From positions 1 to 42,058 of the forward strand of contig NZ_JAGPBB010000029.1 of assembly GCF_018063565.1 (NCBI RefSeq): DNA of 42,058 nt, given 5' to 3'. Position numbers and translations under genes: made by a program. Origin of the DNA: Rhodoferax sp. Lineage in GTDB: Bacteria; Pseudomonadota; Gammaproteobacteria; Burkholderiales; Burkholderiaceae_C. Below, in pieces: positions 33,097-41,189 of this stretch. Position 1 is the first letter of the stretch. Every line of letters begins with the position of its first letter. The notes below the pieces were generated by a model. It saw only the letters and a list, made by a program, of their open reading frames with translations. It made no database searches and was not told the origin of the DNA.

Positions 33097-33596
33097 GCGC
33101 AGGTGCACGCAGAATCGACGTCCTTCGTGGGACAACCAGCCTCCAGGAGGTGCTCGACGTGGCCAACAGTTTTGAAGCCAGCGCACGCGATTTCTACACC
33201 GGTCTGATTCCCAAAGTCAGCAAACGCATCCGCTACCTGGTGGAAGAACTGGCCGAAGAAGAGCAAAAACACTTTGACCTGCTGGCCGAGTTGTCCAAAC
33301 GCAGCGACCTGGTGGAACAGGTCAAGATCAGAATCGAAAAAACTGCCAGTGACAGCAAGTTTTCCGATTGCTTGCATTTGCCCAACCTGGGTGACCACCC
33401 CGATGACCAAGCGGTGTTGCAGTACGCCATGGGGCGTGAACACACGGCCATGAGCCACTATCGGGAACTGTCGCTGTCAGCACCCGAAGGCCCGATTCGT
33501 GACCTGTTCACGTTTCTAGCCGGTGAGGAAACCTCGCACAAGCTGGAACTCGAAAAACTCTACTACGAGACCGTCCATCGCGGCGGGGGCGTTTAG
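33093..33596 (+). CDS. Ferritin-like diiron protein (rubrerythrin-type domain)
   Basis: A 167-residue four-helix protein with two ExxH motifs in the order expected for a diiron carboxylate site: Glu28 (FEASARDFY), E57-H60 (EEEQKH), Glu116 (GREHTAM) and E146-H149 (EETSH). It lacks the rubredoxin-like CxxC domain of true rubrerythrins, so electrons would have to come from a partner. Related proteins reduce H2O2 or handle iron. Its start overlaps the end of the NuoI-GltD gene (ATGA) and it has GGAGGA upstream, so it belongs to the operon and may protect the complex or act with its NAD(P)H module (inference). A stem without a T run at 33626-33645 is the only possible terminator. Confidence 0.87.
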   Translation: MSAGARRIDVLRGTTSLQEVLDVANSFEASARDFYTGLIPKVSKRIRYLVEELAEEEQKHFDLLAELSKRSDLVEQVKIRIEKTASDSKFSDCLHLPNLGDHPDDQAVLQYAMGREHTAMSHYRELSLSAPEGPIRDLFTFLAGEETSHKLELEKLYYETVHRGGGV

Positions 33597-33706
33597 GGAC
33601 GCGTACTGCCGCTCGCCCCGGTGGCCTTTGGCGCATTGGCCAAAGTGGCACTGTCAACGCAGACCAAGCGCTCTATCATGGGTCATTCCACTACTGGTCT
33701 GAACCC

Positions 33707-35056
33707 ATGCGCGACGCCACTTCTGACACCATCTCCGCCTTTCTGACGGAGCATCGGATCCACGAGGTCGAGTGTGTCATCCCCGACATGACCGGCATTG
33801 CCCGGGGCAAGATTCTGCCCAGGGATCTGTTTCTTGCGGCGGGCGAGATGCGTCTGCCCAAAAGTGTGTTGCTCAACACCGTCAACGGCCAGCAGCCCGA
33901 CAACGGCCCCCATGTGGGTGAGACCGACCCCGACATGGTATGCCTGCCCGACGTGAGCACAGCGCGTGTGGTGCCTTGGGCGGCGGAACCGGTGGCGGTG
34001 GTGATTCATGACTGCCATGAAGACGATGGCTCACTGGTGCAGCTGGCACCCCGCAGTGTGTTGCGCCATGTGGTGTCGCTGTATGAGAAACAGGGCTGGA
34101 AGCCAATCGTCGCCCCGGAGATGGAGTTTTACCTGGTGGCACGGCAGAAAAATCCGCACGAACCTCTGCAACCGCCGTTGGGACGCACCGGTAAGTCCGA
34201 GGCAGGCCGGCAGTCGTACTCGATCGACGCGGTCAACGACTTTGATCCGTTCTTTATGGAGCTGTCGCAGTTTTGCAGCGTGCACCGGCTCGGCGTGGAA
34301 ACGCTGATTCACGAGGCCGGCGCGGGTCAGATGGAAATCAACTTCAGCCACGGCGACCCGATGGATCTGGCCGACCGGGTGTTTTTGTTCAAACGTACGG
34401 TGCGCGAAACGGCGCTACGCCACGGCATTTTTGCCACCTTCATGGCCAAGCCGATGGAGATGGAACCCGGCAGCGCCATGCACATCCATCAGAGCATTCT
34501 GGACGCCGACACCGGCCGCAACATCTTTTCCAATGCCGATGGTTCGGCCAGCGTACATTTCAGGCATTACATCGGTGGCTTGCAAAAGTATGTACCGCAG
34601 GTCATGCCGATGCTGGCCCCCTACGTCAACTCCTACCGGCGCCTGTCGCGCTTCATGTCGGCACCCATCAACGTGCAATGGGGTCTGGACAACCGGACCT
34701 GCGGCATTCGGGTACCCAAGTCCAACCCGCAAAACCGCCGGGTGGAGAACCGCGTGCCCGGGGTGGATGTCAACCCTTACCTGGCCACCGCTGCCACGCT
34801 GGCCTGCGGTTACCTGGGCATGATGGCGCAGCTTCAGCCCACTGACCCAATGACCAGCAGCGCCTGGGACCGCGACTACGAGTTGCCGCGCCACCTGGAA
34901 GACGCCATCACCAGAATGCGTGCCTGCGAACCCCTGGCCGAGGTGTTGTGGCCGTCGTTTGTGCAAGCCTTTTGCGCCGTGAAAGAGCTGGAGTACGCCA
35001 CCTACAGCCGTGTCATCAGCTCGTGGGAGCGTGAGCACCTGCTTCTACTAGTCTAA
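33707..35056 (+). CDS. Glutamine synthetase family protein (gamma-glutamylpolyamine synthetase-like)
   Basis: A 449-residue ATP-dependent ligase of the glutamine synthetase superfamily. The beta-Grasp N-terminal domain contains VIPDMTGIARGKILPRDLF; the catalytic domain has IVAPEMEFYLV (metal-binding Glu), GAGQMEINFSHGDPM, PGSAMHIHQS and NRTCGIRVPKSNPQNRRVENR. The ARGKILP motif and lack of an adenylylation loop point to the PuuA/GlnA3 class, which gamma-glutamylates polyamines or other amines, not ammonia. Substrate is uncertain. It precedes a class III aminotransferase by 46 bp, which fits amine catabolism. No strong ribosome site is seen before the ATG. Confidence 0.88.
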   Translation: MRDATSDTISAFLTEHRIHEVECVIPDMTGIARGKILPRDLFLAAGEMRLPKSVLLNTVNGQQPDNGPHVGETDPDMVCLPDVSTARVVPWAAEPVAVVIHDCHEDDGSLVQLAPRSVLRHVVSLYEKQGWKPIVAPEMEFYLVARQKNPHEPLQPPLGRTGKSEAGRQSYSIDAVNDFDPFFMELSQFCSVHRLGVETLIHEAGAGQMEINFSHGDPMDLADRVFLFKRTVRETALRHGIFATFMAKPMEMEPGSAMHIHQSILDADTGRNIFSNADGSASVHFRHYIGGLQKYVPQVMPMLAPYVNSYRRLSRFMSAPINVQWGLDNRTCGIRVPKSNPQNRRVENRVPGVDVNPYLATAATLACGYLGMMAQLQPTDPMTSSAWDRDYELPRHLEDAITRMRACEPLAEVLWPSFVQAFCAVKELEYATYSRVISSWEREHLLLLV

Positions 35057-35102
35057 TAAAGATAGCAATCAAAGGACGTCCAAATTGCGCTAGAGGCCAA
35101 AA

Positions 35103-36455
35103 ATGCATGAAATTTCCGCCGACACACGCAACTCTCTGGTCCACATCGAGCGGGCGCGTTTCGTCGCCTCTCACCCCAAATCACAGGCGTTGGCGGCACA
35201 AGCCGCACCCCACTGGCTGTTTGGCGTGCCGCTGCACTGGATGAGTGACTGGTCCACTCCGTTTGCACTTCAGGTGGCCAGCGCCAGGGGAGCCTGCGTC
35301 ACCGATGTCGACGGTCACGACTACGCCGACTTTTGCCTGGGCGATACCGGCGCCATGTTTGGCCACGCCCCACCTGCCGTGGTCAGCGTGGTGCAGCAGC
35401 AGGTGGCCCTGGGTTGCACCGCGATGTTGCCGGGTGCTGACGCCGCCTGGGTCGGCATCGAATTGGCGCGGCGTTTTGGTCTTCCGGTGTGGCAAAGCGC
35501 CCTTTCAGCCAGCGACGCCAACCGCTTTCTGTTGCGCTGGGTACGTGCAGCCACCGGACGCCAAAAATTACTGGTATTCAACGGCTGTTACCACGGCACG
35601 GTGGACGACGTGTTTGTTGATCTGGTTGACGGCCAGCCGCGCCAAAGGAGCAGTCTGCTGGGGCAGGTGTTTGACCTGACCGCCCACACACGGGTGCTTG
35701 AGTTCAACGACCTGCCGGCGCTGGCAGCCGCGTTGCAGGCGGGCGATGTGGCGTGTGTTCTGGCCGAGCCGGTGATGACCAACGTTGGCATGGTGTTGCC
35801 ACAGCCTGACTTTTGGCCACGGGCCCAGGCACTGATCCACCAACATGGCGCGTTGTTGATTCTGGATGAAACCCACACCTTCAGTAGCGGCCCGGGCGGC
35901 TATGCAAAAGCCCATGGTCTGCAGCCCGATGCGCTGGTATTGGGTAAACCGATTGCCGGCGGACTGCCCTGCGCGGTCTATGGCATGACGGCCGAACTGG
36001 CCCGGCGCGCCACCCAGGCCAAGCGCGACGCACCCGCCGGGCATTCAGGCATCGGCACCACTCTCAGCGCAAATCTGCTGACCATGGCCGCCATGCGCGC
36101 CACACTCAGTGAGGTGGCAACGCCGGCGGCCTTCGCGCAGATGATCGCGTGCGCCAGCACCGTCAGCGAGGGATTGCGGGCCAGCCTTGCGCGCCACCAC
36201 TTGAGCTGGTGCGTGACACAAGTGGGCGCGCGTTGCGAGTTTCAGTTTGGCCCGCTGCCACCCTTGAATGGCAGCCAGGCGCAACAGCTGTTCGACCCGG
36301 AACTGGAGCACCTGATCCACCTGGCATTGCTCAATCGCGGCGTGCTGATCACACCGTTTCACAACATGCTGCTGTGCAGTCCGGCCACCCGTGCGGCCGA
36401 CGTCACCCGGTTGTTGGATGCATTTGACGATGTGCTGGCAGAACTGACGCGGTGA
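35103..36455 (+). CDS. Class III PLP-dependent aminotransferase
   Basis: A 450-residue fold-type I PLP enzyme resembling glutamate-1-semialdehyde aminomutase and omega-aminotransferases. Seen: VTDVDGHDYADFCLGDTGAM, the phosphate-binding GCYHGTVDDVF, LLILDETHTFSSGPGG (Asp that contacts the pyridine nitrogen) and the Schiff-base Lys in DALVLGKPIAGGLPCAV. The GSA-type HxG and GT-x-S pieces are present (GHSGIGTTLSANLLTMAA). No hemL-like haem context is present. The upstream glutamine-synthetase-like ligase suggests joint breakdown of an amine or polyamine. Substrate unknown. AGAGG lies 6 nt before the ATG. It converges with psuG after 59 bp, a gap with no clear terminator. Confidence 0.87.
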   Translation: MHEISADTRNSLVHIERARFVASHPKSQALAAQAAPHWLFGVPLHWMSDWSTPFALQVASARGACVTDVDGHDYADFCLGDTGAMFGHAPPAVVSVVQQQVALGCTAMLPGADAAWVGIELARRFGLPVWQSALSASDANRFLLRWVRAATGRQKLLVFNGCYHGTVDDVFVDLVDGQPRQRSSLLGQVFDLTAHTRVLEFNDLPALAAALQAGDVACVLAEPVMTNVGMVLPQPDFWPRAQALIHQHGALLILDETHTFSSGPGGYAKAHGLQPDALVLGKPIAGGLPCAVYGMTAELARRATQAKRDAPAGHSGIGTTLSANLLTMAAMRATLSEVATPAAFAQMIACASTVSEGLRASLARHHLSWCVTQVGARCEFQFGPLPPLNGSQAQQLFDPELEHLIHLALLNRGVLITPFHNMLLCSPATRAADVTRLLDAFDDVLAELTR

Positions 36456-36514
36456 GCGTTTTGCACCCAAAGCCAACAAGCGCCGTGCGGATTGCCAACA
36501 CCCTCTGCATGCGC

Positions 36515-37435
36515 CTATAGCAAAACCAGGTGATCCCGCGCGATGGCCGCAGCCAAGCGTGCGTTGTTCAACACCAGCTGAATGTTGGCGGCCAGGCTGT
36601 CGCCACCGGTCAATTCACACACCCGCGCCAGCAAAAACGGGGTGGACTCCTTGCCAGTGATGTGTTGCTGTTGTGCCTCTTGCAGGGCTTGTTCCACTGC
36701 CGCATCAATGGCTGCGCGCGGCATGGCAAAGGCCTCGGGGATCGGGTTGGCCACCACCAGCCCACCGCTCAGGTTCATGGCCCACTTGGCGTGCATCACC
36801 TGGGCAATGGCCTGGGCGCTGTCGAGCTGGTAGTCCACTCTGTACTGGCTGTCGCGGGTATAGAACGCCGGTAACCACGGGGTCTGGTACCCAATCACCG
36901 GCACGCCATGGGTTTCCAGGTATTCCAGCGTCAAGCCCAGGTCAAGGATGGACTTGGCACCAGCGCACACCACCGCCACCGGGGTCTGCGCCAGTTCCTG
37001 CAAGTCAGCCGACACGTCAAAGCTCTGCTGCGCCCCCCGGTGTACGCCACCAATGCCGCCGGTGGCAAACACGCGAATGCCGGCCATGGCGGCAATCACC
37101 ATGGTCGCTGCGACCGTGGTGGCACCGGTCGCACTGGCGGCCACGATGAACGGGATGTCGCGACGGCTGACCTTGACCACTCTGCGCCCACTCTGGCCCA
37201 GGACTTCAATCTCTGCCACCGTCAGACCGGCCTTGAGCCGTCCGTTGATGATGGCAATGGTGGCCGGCACTGCACCATGGGCACGTACTTCGGCTTCAAC
37301 CTGCAGAGCCGTGGCCACGTTCTGCGGATACGGCATGCCGTGCGAAATGATGGTGGACTCCAGCGCCACCACCGGGCGGCGCTCGGTGATGGCTTGTGCC
37401 ACATCGGGATGGATATCCAGGTAGGAATGGGTCAT
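36515..37435 (-). CDS. psuG: Pseudouridine-5'-phosphate glycosidase
   Basis: A 306-residue PsuG, which reversibly cleaves the C-glycosidic bond of pseudouridine 5'-phosphate to uracil and ribose 5-phosphate. Catalytic residues are visible: Glu26 in VALESTIISHGMPYP and Lys161 in CAGAKSILDLGLTLEYLE, each five positions before their E. coli counterparts (E31, K166). FATGGIGGVHRGA binds the phosphate, and NPIPEA is conserved. The ATG overlaps the psuK stop by 4 nt (ATGA), so kinase and glycosidase are translated together and act in sequence. Confidence 0.95.
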   Translation of the reverse strand: MTHSYLDIHPDVAQAITERRPVVALESTIISHGMPYPQNVATALQVEAEVRAHGAVPATIAIINGRLKAGLTVAEIEVLGQSGRRVVKVSRRDIPFIVAASATGATTVAATMVIAAMAGIRVFATGGIGGVHRGAQQSFDVSADLQELAQTPVAVVCAGAKSILDLGLTLEYLETHGVPVIGYQTPWLPAFYTRDSQYRVDYQLDSAQAIAQVMHAKWAMNLSGGLVVANPIPEAFAMPRAAIDAAVEQALQEAQQQHITGKESTPFLLARVCELTGGDSLAANIQLVLNNARLAAAIARDHLVLL

Positions 37436-38538
37436 GGTGCCATGCTCAGGGTGACATTGCGCAACAACTGCGCAACGGAAACAACAGACAAACTGGGGTG
37501 ATTGGACTGCTCGGCGCTCACCGTCAAAGCCGCACATGCCAGCGCAAACGGTATGGTTTCAGCCAGGCTTTGGCGGCTCACAAACCCGTGCACCAGGCCA
37601 GCCATCAGCGCATCACCACCACCGGTGACATTGACCACCTCGGCAGGTACCGTGCCCTGCCAGCCGTGTGCTGCCCCCATGTCGCTCCAGTACACGCCGC
37701 GTGCGCCCAGGCTCAGCACCACCTGCTGTACGCCTTCGGTATGCAGCCATTGCGCGGCACGCTCTATCTCGGCATCACTTTGCACCGCCCAGCCGCATAG
37801 CGCCTGCGCCTCCTGCCGGTTGACCTTGAGTGTGTGCACCTGGTCCAACCACGGCACGAGGCGCGGGCATTTGAATGCCGACACAGTGTCCACAAACACC
37901 GGTGTGTTGCCCCGATTGGCAAACACCCAGGCCAAGGCATCCGCCGTCAGGTTGCAGTCCAGCACCAGGGCGGCGGCGTGGCGCACCCGGTCAGCCTGTG
38001 GGGCCAGCTTTTCAGGTGTGATGCAGTCCAGTATGCGCATGTCATTCACAGCAACTGCCAGGTCCCCAGCGGGGCCATGCAAGGACACGTAGGTGGACGT
38101 GGTCTGGCCATTGAGCACCCAGCAGCCCTGCACGTCGACGCCCGCTTTCTGCGTGGCCTCCAACAGGCTGCGGCCAAACGGATCGTCACCGACGGCGGCC
38201 AGCAAGCGGGTATCAACCCCCAGTCGCGCCAGGTTTTCTGCTGCGTTGCGCGCCACACCGCCTGGGGCACAGCGTACCAAGCCGGGGTTGGAGTCTGCGG
38301 GCACCAGCGTGCGCTCAGTGGTGGCCGAGATATCCATGTTGGCCCCGCCCAGCACCAGCACAAAACGCGGGTCGGCCAGCACATAGCCTTTGCCCAGAAT
38401 GTGCCCTTTCTGCGTCAGGTTCATGATGTGGCCTGCCACTGCTGAGCGGCTGATGCTCAGTCGATCCGCCAGGGTTTGCTGGGCAATCAGCGGTTCATCA
38501 CGCAGGATGGCCAGGATTTGTTGCTCACGCTCTGTCAT
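37432..38538 (-). CDS. psuK: Pseudouridine kinase with N-terminal HTH domain
   Basis: A 368-residue two-domain protein. Residues 1-60 form a winged helix-turn-helix (EQQILAILRDEPLIAQQTLA, then LSISRSAVAGHIMNL), as in E. coli YeiI-type members. Residues 65-368 are a PfkB-family ribokinase fold: VLGGANMDISATTE, GGVARNAAENLARLG and the ATP/anion-hole motif VNVTGGGDALMAGLVHGF, where the usual GAGD is GGGD. It should phosphorylate pseudouridine for PsuG. The HTH suggests it also binds DNA, perhaps the perfect palindrome directly upstream of its start. The ATG at 38538 starts the HTH; a TTG-type start seven codons upstream would run into the palindrome. Confidence 0.92.
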   Translation of the reverse strand: MTEREQQILAILRDEPLIAQQTLADRLSISRSAVAGHIMNLTQKGHILGKGYVLADPRFVLVLGGANMDISATTERTLVPADSNPGLVRCAPGGVARNAAENLARLGVDTRLLAAVGDDPFGRSLLEATQKAGVDVQGCWVLNGQTTSTYVSLHGPAGDLAVAVNDMRILDCITPEKLAPQADRVRHAAALVLDCNLTADALAWVFANRGNTPVFVDTVSAFKCPRLVPWLDQVHTLKVNRQEAQALCGWAVQSDAEIERAAQWLHTEGVQQVVLSLGARGVYWSDMGAAHGWQGTVPAEVVNVTGGGDALMAGLVHGFVSRQSLAETIPFALACAALTVSAEQSNHPSLSVVSVAQLLRNVTLSMAP

Positions 38539-38569
38539 AAACAAAAGTTTATCATACAAACTTTTGTTT
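38539..38569. promoter_or_regulatory. Perfect 12-bp inverted repeat, candidate operator of psuKG
   Basis: AAACAAAAGTTT and AAACTTTTGTTT are perfect inverted arms around the 7-nt spacer ATCATAC, abutting the psuK start codon. The AT-rich palindrome contrasts with its surroundings and is placed to block ribosome or polymerase access. The likely ligand is the HTH domain of PsuK itself (inference). The remaining 38570-38784 shows nothing else I can name. Confidence 0.72.
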
Positions 38570-38784
38570 GCCCGTCAATGATTCAAACCTGCGGTGCTGA
38601 TCGCTGGACCAAGGCAGGCGTGCGATGCAGATCCCAACAGACTTTGTCACCGAGGAACAACAAGGCGGGCGGCACTGAAAACGTTCACATGAATGTCTTA
38701 TCTTGATCGATACTTGTCCTGCATGAATTGGCTTTGTGCAGTTAAAACATGCACCATGAAGCCTTTCAACTTGCAGGAAAATTC

Positions 38785-39357
38785 ATGAAATCATGTCTTG
38801 TTTTGATTGATTCACAAGAGTCGTTCCGCCAGCGCAGCTACTTCACCGCCACCGACTTGCCTTCTTATCTGGCCGCTCAAAACGCCTTGATTGATGGCTG
38901 CGTGGCCAGCAGCGTCCCCATCGTTCGGGTCTTTCATGTGGATGGACCTAAAGTGGCGAGCAACCCGTTTTCTATCGAATCCGGTTTTGTGCGGCCGCTG
39001 GCTGAACTGCATGCGTTTGAGCCCAGTGCCACTTTTTTCAAGAGCCGCCACAGCGCACTGGTGGGCACGGGGTTGGACGTATGGCTGACACAGCACGGCA
39101 TACAAAAACTGATCATCAGCGGTATCCGCACCGAGCAATGCTGCGAAACCACCACACGCCACGCCTCCGATCTGGGCTGGCAGGTGGACTACTGCCTGGA
39201 GGCCACGCTGACCTGGGACATGCAGCAGATCGACGGCAGCACCTTGCGTGCAGTCGACATCAAGGCACGCACCGCCACGGTGCTGAAAGATCGCTTTGCC
39301 ACCATCTGCAACGTGGCGCAGGCGCTGGAACGCACAGTGCACCCAGCAAAAGCTTGA
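38785..39357 (+). CDS. Isochorismatase-family cysteine hydrolase
   Basis: A 190-residue alpha/beta hydrolase of the isochorismatase/nicotinamidase fold. The triad is visible: Asp9 (CLVLIDSQESF), Lys86 (ATFFKSRHSAL) and Cys119 or Cys120 (SGIRTEQCCETT, at the expected Cys loop). The family hydrolyses amides, ureas or isochorismate; substrate cannot be told here. GAGGAAAA-like AGGAAA precedes the ATG at 38785; an earlier ATG at 38749 is less likely because the fold starts at MKSCLVLID. The stop overlaps by one base the start of a GlxA-type regulator (TGATG), so the regulator probably controls or senses the same pathway. Confidence 0.88.
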   Translation: MKSCLVLIDSQESFRQRSYFTATDLPSYLAAQNALIDGCVASSVPIVRVFHVDGPKVASNPFSIESGFVRPLAELHAFEPSATFFKSRHSALVGTGLDVWLTQHGIQKLIISGIRTEQCCETTTRHASDLGWQVDYCLEATLTWDMQQIDGSTLRAVDIKARTATVLKDRFATICNVAQALERTVHPAKA

Positions 39358-40403
39358 TGAAAATCGCGTCGCACACGCCGATCCAAGTCTTGTTTGTACT
39401 GCAGCCAGGCAGCCTGCTGCTGGACTGGGCCGGGCCGGCCGAAGCCCTGCGTCTGGCTAACCAATGCCTGCAGGCACAGGGCCAGGCTGCGCGTTTTGTT
39501 TTGCAGTTTGTTGGCACGCAGCCGGTGGCGCCAACCTCGGTCGGCTGCGCCGTCACCGGGCTGCTGCCGCTGCCCTCACCCTTGCTCGCCAACCCGGCAA
39601 TGCCCACCTGGATCGTGCTGGTGGGACAGCCTGGTCAGGTCATCGACATCAACCAGGCGTCAACGCAAACCCTGTTGCATTGGTTGCGTGGCCTGCGGCT
39701 GCAAACCCAACAGCTGGAACTGGTGACGGTGTGTGCCGGCGCCGTGCTGGCAGCCCATGCAGGCTTGCTCAGTGGCAAACATGTGACCACGCACCACCAG
39801 CATCTGGTTGAATTGCAAACAGCCGAGCCCACCTGCCATGTGGGTGAAAACCGGGTGTTTGTGGAGGACGCGCCGGTGTACAGCAGCGCAGGCGTGACGA
39901 CCGGCATCGATTTGACGCTGCACCGTATTGCGCAAATTTGCGGCGAAGCCATCGCCGCTCAGGTGGCACAAATCATGGTGGTCGCCATGCGCCGCGGTCC
40001 GCAAGACCCCGAGCTATCGCCATTTCTGGCTTACCGCAACCACTTGCACCCGGCACTGCACCGGGTGCAAGATGCCATTGGCAGCCAGCCTGCGTTGGAT
40101 TGGCATCTGGCCGCTATGGCGGCGGTGGCGTGCACATCACCCCGGCACCTGACACGCTTGTTCATGCTGCACACCGACATTGCGCCACTGCAATACCTGC
40201 GCCGGATTCGCCTGGCCATGGCACAAACGGCACTGAAGTCCGGTCGCAACGTGACACAAGCCGCGGCTCTGGCAGGCTTCAGCTCCGACACCCAGTTGCG
40301 CCGCGCCTGGCGCAACCTGGGCGAAACCGGCACACCCACCCAAATGAAATCAACAAAGAAACCCGAACCCAAAAGTCGCCCGCAACGCGGCGCTGGTATG
40401 TGA
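39357..40403 (+). CDS. GlxA-family transcriptional regulator (DJ-1/PfpI plus AraC HTH)
   Basis: A 348-residue regulator. The N-terminal DJ-1/PfpI domain (about 8-190) includes VLFVLQPGSLLLDWAGPAEA and the nucleophile-elbow-like ELVTVCAGAVLAAHAGLL, a degenerate glutaminase fold that usually binds a ligand. The C-terminal AraC-type DNA-binding domain (about 220-325) includes ACTSPRHLTRLFMLHTDIA and VTQAAALAGFSSDTQLRRAW. A basic tail follows. Translation start is the ATG overlapping the isochorismatase stop. The longer open frame upstream is the antisense-free shadow of that gene and has no domain. Confidence 0.9.
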   Translation: MKIASHTPIQVLFVLQPGSLLLDWAGPAEALRLANQCLQAQGQAARFVLQFVGTQPVAPTSVGCAVTGLLPLPSPLLANPAMPTWIVLVGQPGQVIDINQASTQTLLHWLRGLRLQTQQLELVTVCAGAVLAAHAGLLSGKHVTTHHQHLVELQTAEPTCHVGENRVFVEDAPVYSSAGVTTGIDLTLHRIAQICGEAIAAQVAQIMVVAMRRGPQDPELSPFLAYRNHLHPALHRVQDAIGSQPALDWHLAAMAAVACTSPRHLTRLFMLHTDIAPLQYLRRIRLAMAQTALKSGRNVTQAAALAGFSSDTQLRRAWRNLGETGTPTQMKSTKKPEPKSRPQRGAGM

Positions 40404-40468
40404 GACCACCGCCATGAAACTCGGCACAACCCACGATCGAGGCGCAGTATTGGATCGGCAGCAACTGG

Positions 40469-41179
40469 TTACCTTGACGAAACCGACAAACACGCCGCGG
40501 TGGCACTGGCCAGTGCATCGGCCATACGCGCCTGACGCGTTGGATTCTTCAACTGCAACTCTTCGTCCCGGTGGCGGATCACCCCGGCCTCCAGCAACAC
40601 AGCTGGTACGGTGGTTGAGCCCAGCACCAGCAGGGTGTCGTAATACCAGACCCCATTGTCAGCATCAGCCGCCTTGTGCTTGCGCGCGTGCCAGGGTGTG
40701 GGCACAAAGCCGGCCCGACGCAACAAGCGTCCCATCAGAACGGCGCAGCGCAGACTGGTCGCAAGGTCAGGATTGCGGCTGGAGACAAACAGCCCAAAAC
40801 CCCGCTTGACCACAGTGTGGGTGGCAGTTCGCCCACGCCATGTCCAGGGCAGCAAGAATTCGGGGTCGATCGAGTCGTGGTGCACCGACACAAACAGGTC
40901 GCTGCCCAGCCCCGCCAATGGGCGCTGCGTCAGGCTGCTGATCTGACCATCAAAATTGACTTCACGCACCCGCAGCTCGCGGCTGCGCAAGGCTTTGGCC
41001 AGATGCACCGCGAGGTCGCGGTTGAAGTCGAATTCAGCGCGGCCACGGGCACTGAGCGCGCCACTGTCTTGCAAGCCGTGGCCCACATCCACGCTGACCA
41101 CGGCTGCATGGGCAGCCATCGGGCGGGTTGCATGCAGCAGGAAAAGAAGCAGAAAAAACAGGTGACGCCAGTTCGACAT
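40469..41179 (-). CDS. N-acetylmuramoyl-L-alanine amidase
   Basis: A 236-residue Amidase_3 zinc enzyme. A signal peptide (MSNWRHLFFLLLFLL, cleavage near AAHAA) sends it to the periplasm. The zinc ligands appear in order: VDVGHG (His), EFDFN (Glu of ARGRAEFDFN), VSVHHDS (His) and the catalytic LLEAGVIRHRDEE (Glu). It would cut the amide between MurNAc and the stem peptide. It lacks an AMIN localisation domain, so it is not a normal AmiC divisome amidase. I prefer the ATG at 41179 over a GTG at 41212 because of the signal peptide. It is 10 nt downstream of the amidohydrolase stop. Confidence 0.88.
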   Translation of the reverse strand: MSNWRHLFFLLLFLLHATRPMAAHAAVVSVDVGHGLQDSGALSARGRAEFDFNRDLAVHLAKALRSRELRVREVNFDGQISSLTQRPLAGLGSDLFVSVHHDSIDPEFLLPWTWRGRTATHTVVKRGFGLFVSSRNPDLATSLRCAVLMGRLLRRAGFVPTPWHARKHKAADADNGVWYYDTLLVLGSTTVPAVLLEAGVIRHRDEELQLKNPTRQARMADALASATAACLSVSSR

Positions 41180-41189
41180 CGACAAATTA

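Noticed and set aside
33626-33645. Terminator after the ferritin-like gene
   Set aside because: CTTTGGC/GCCAAAG forms a stem, but no T run follows on either strand, so intrinsic termination is not supported.
39081-39356. Upstream extension of the GlxA-type regulator frame
   Set aside because: It runs in another frame through the isochorismatase-family gene and encodes no domain; the ATG at 39357 begins the DJ-1 fold.
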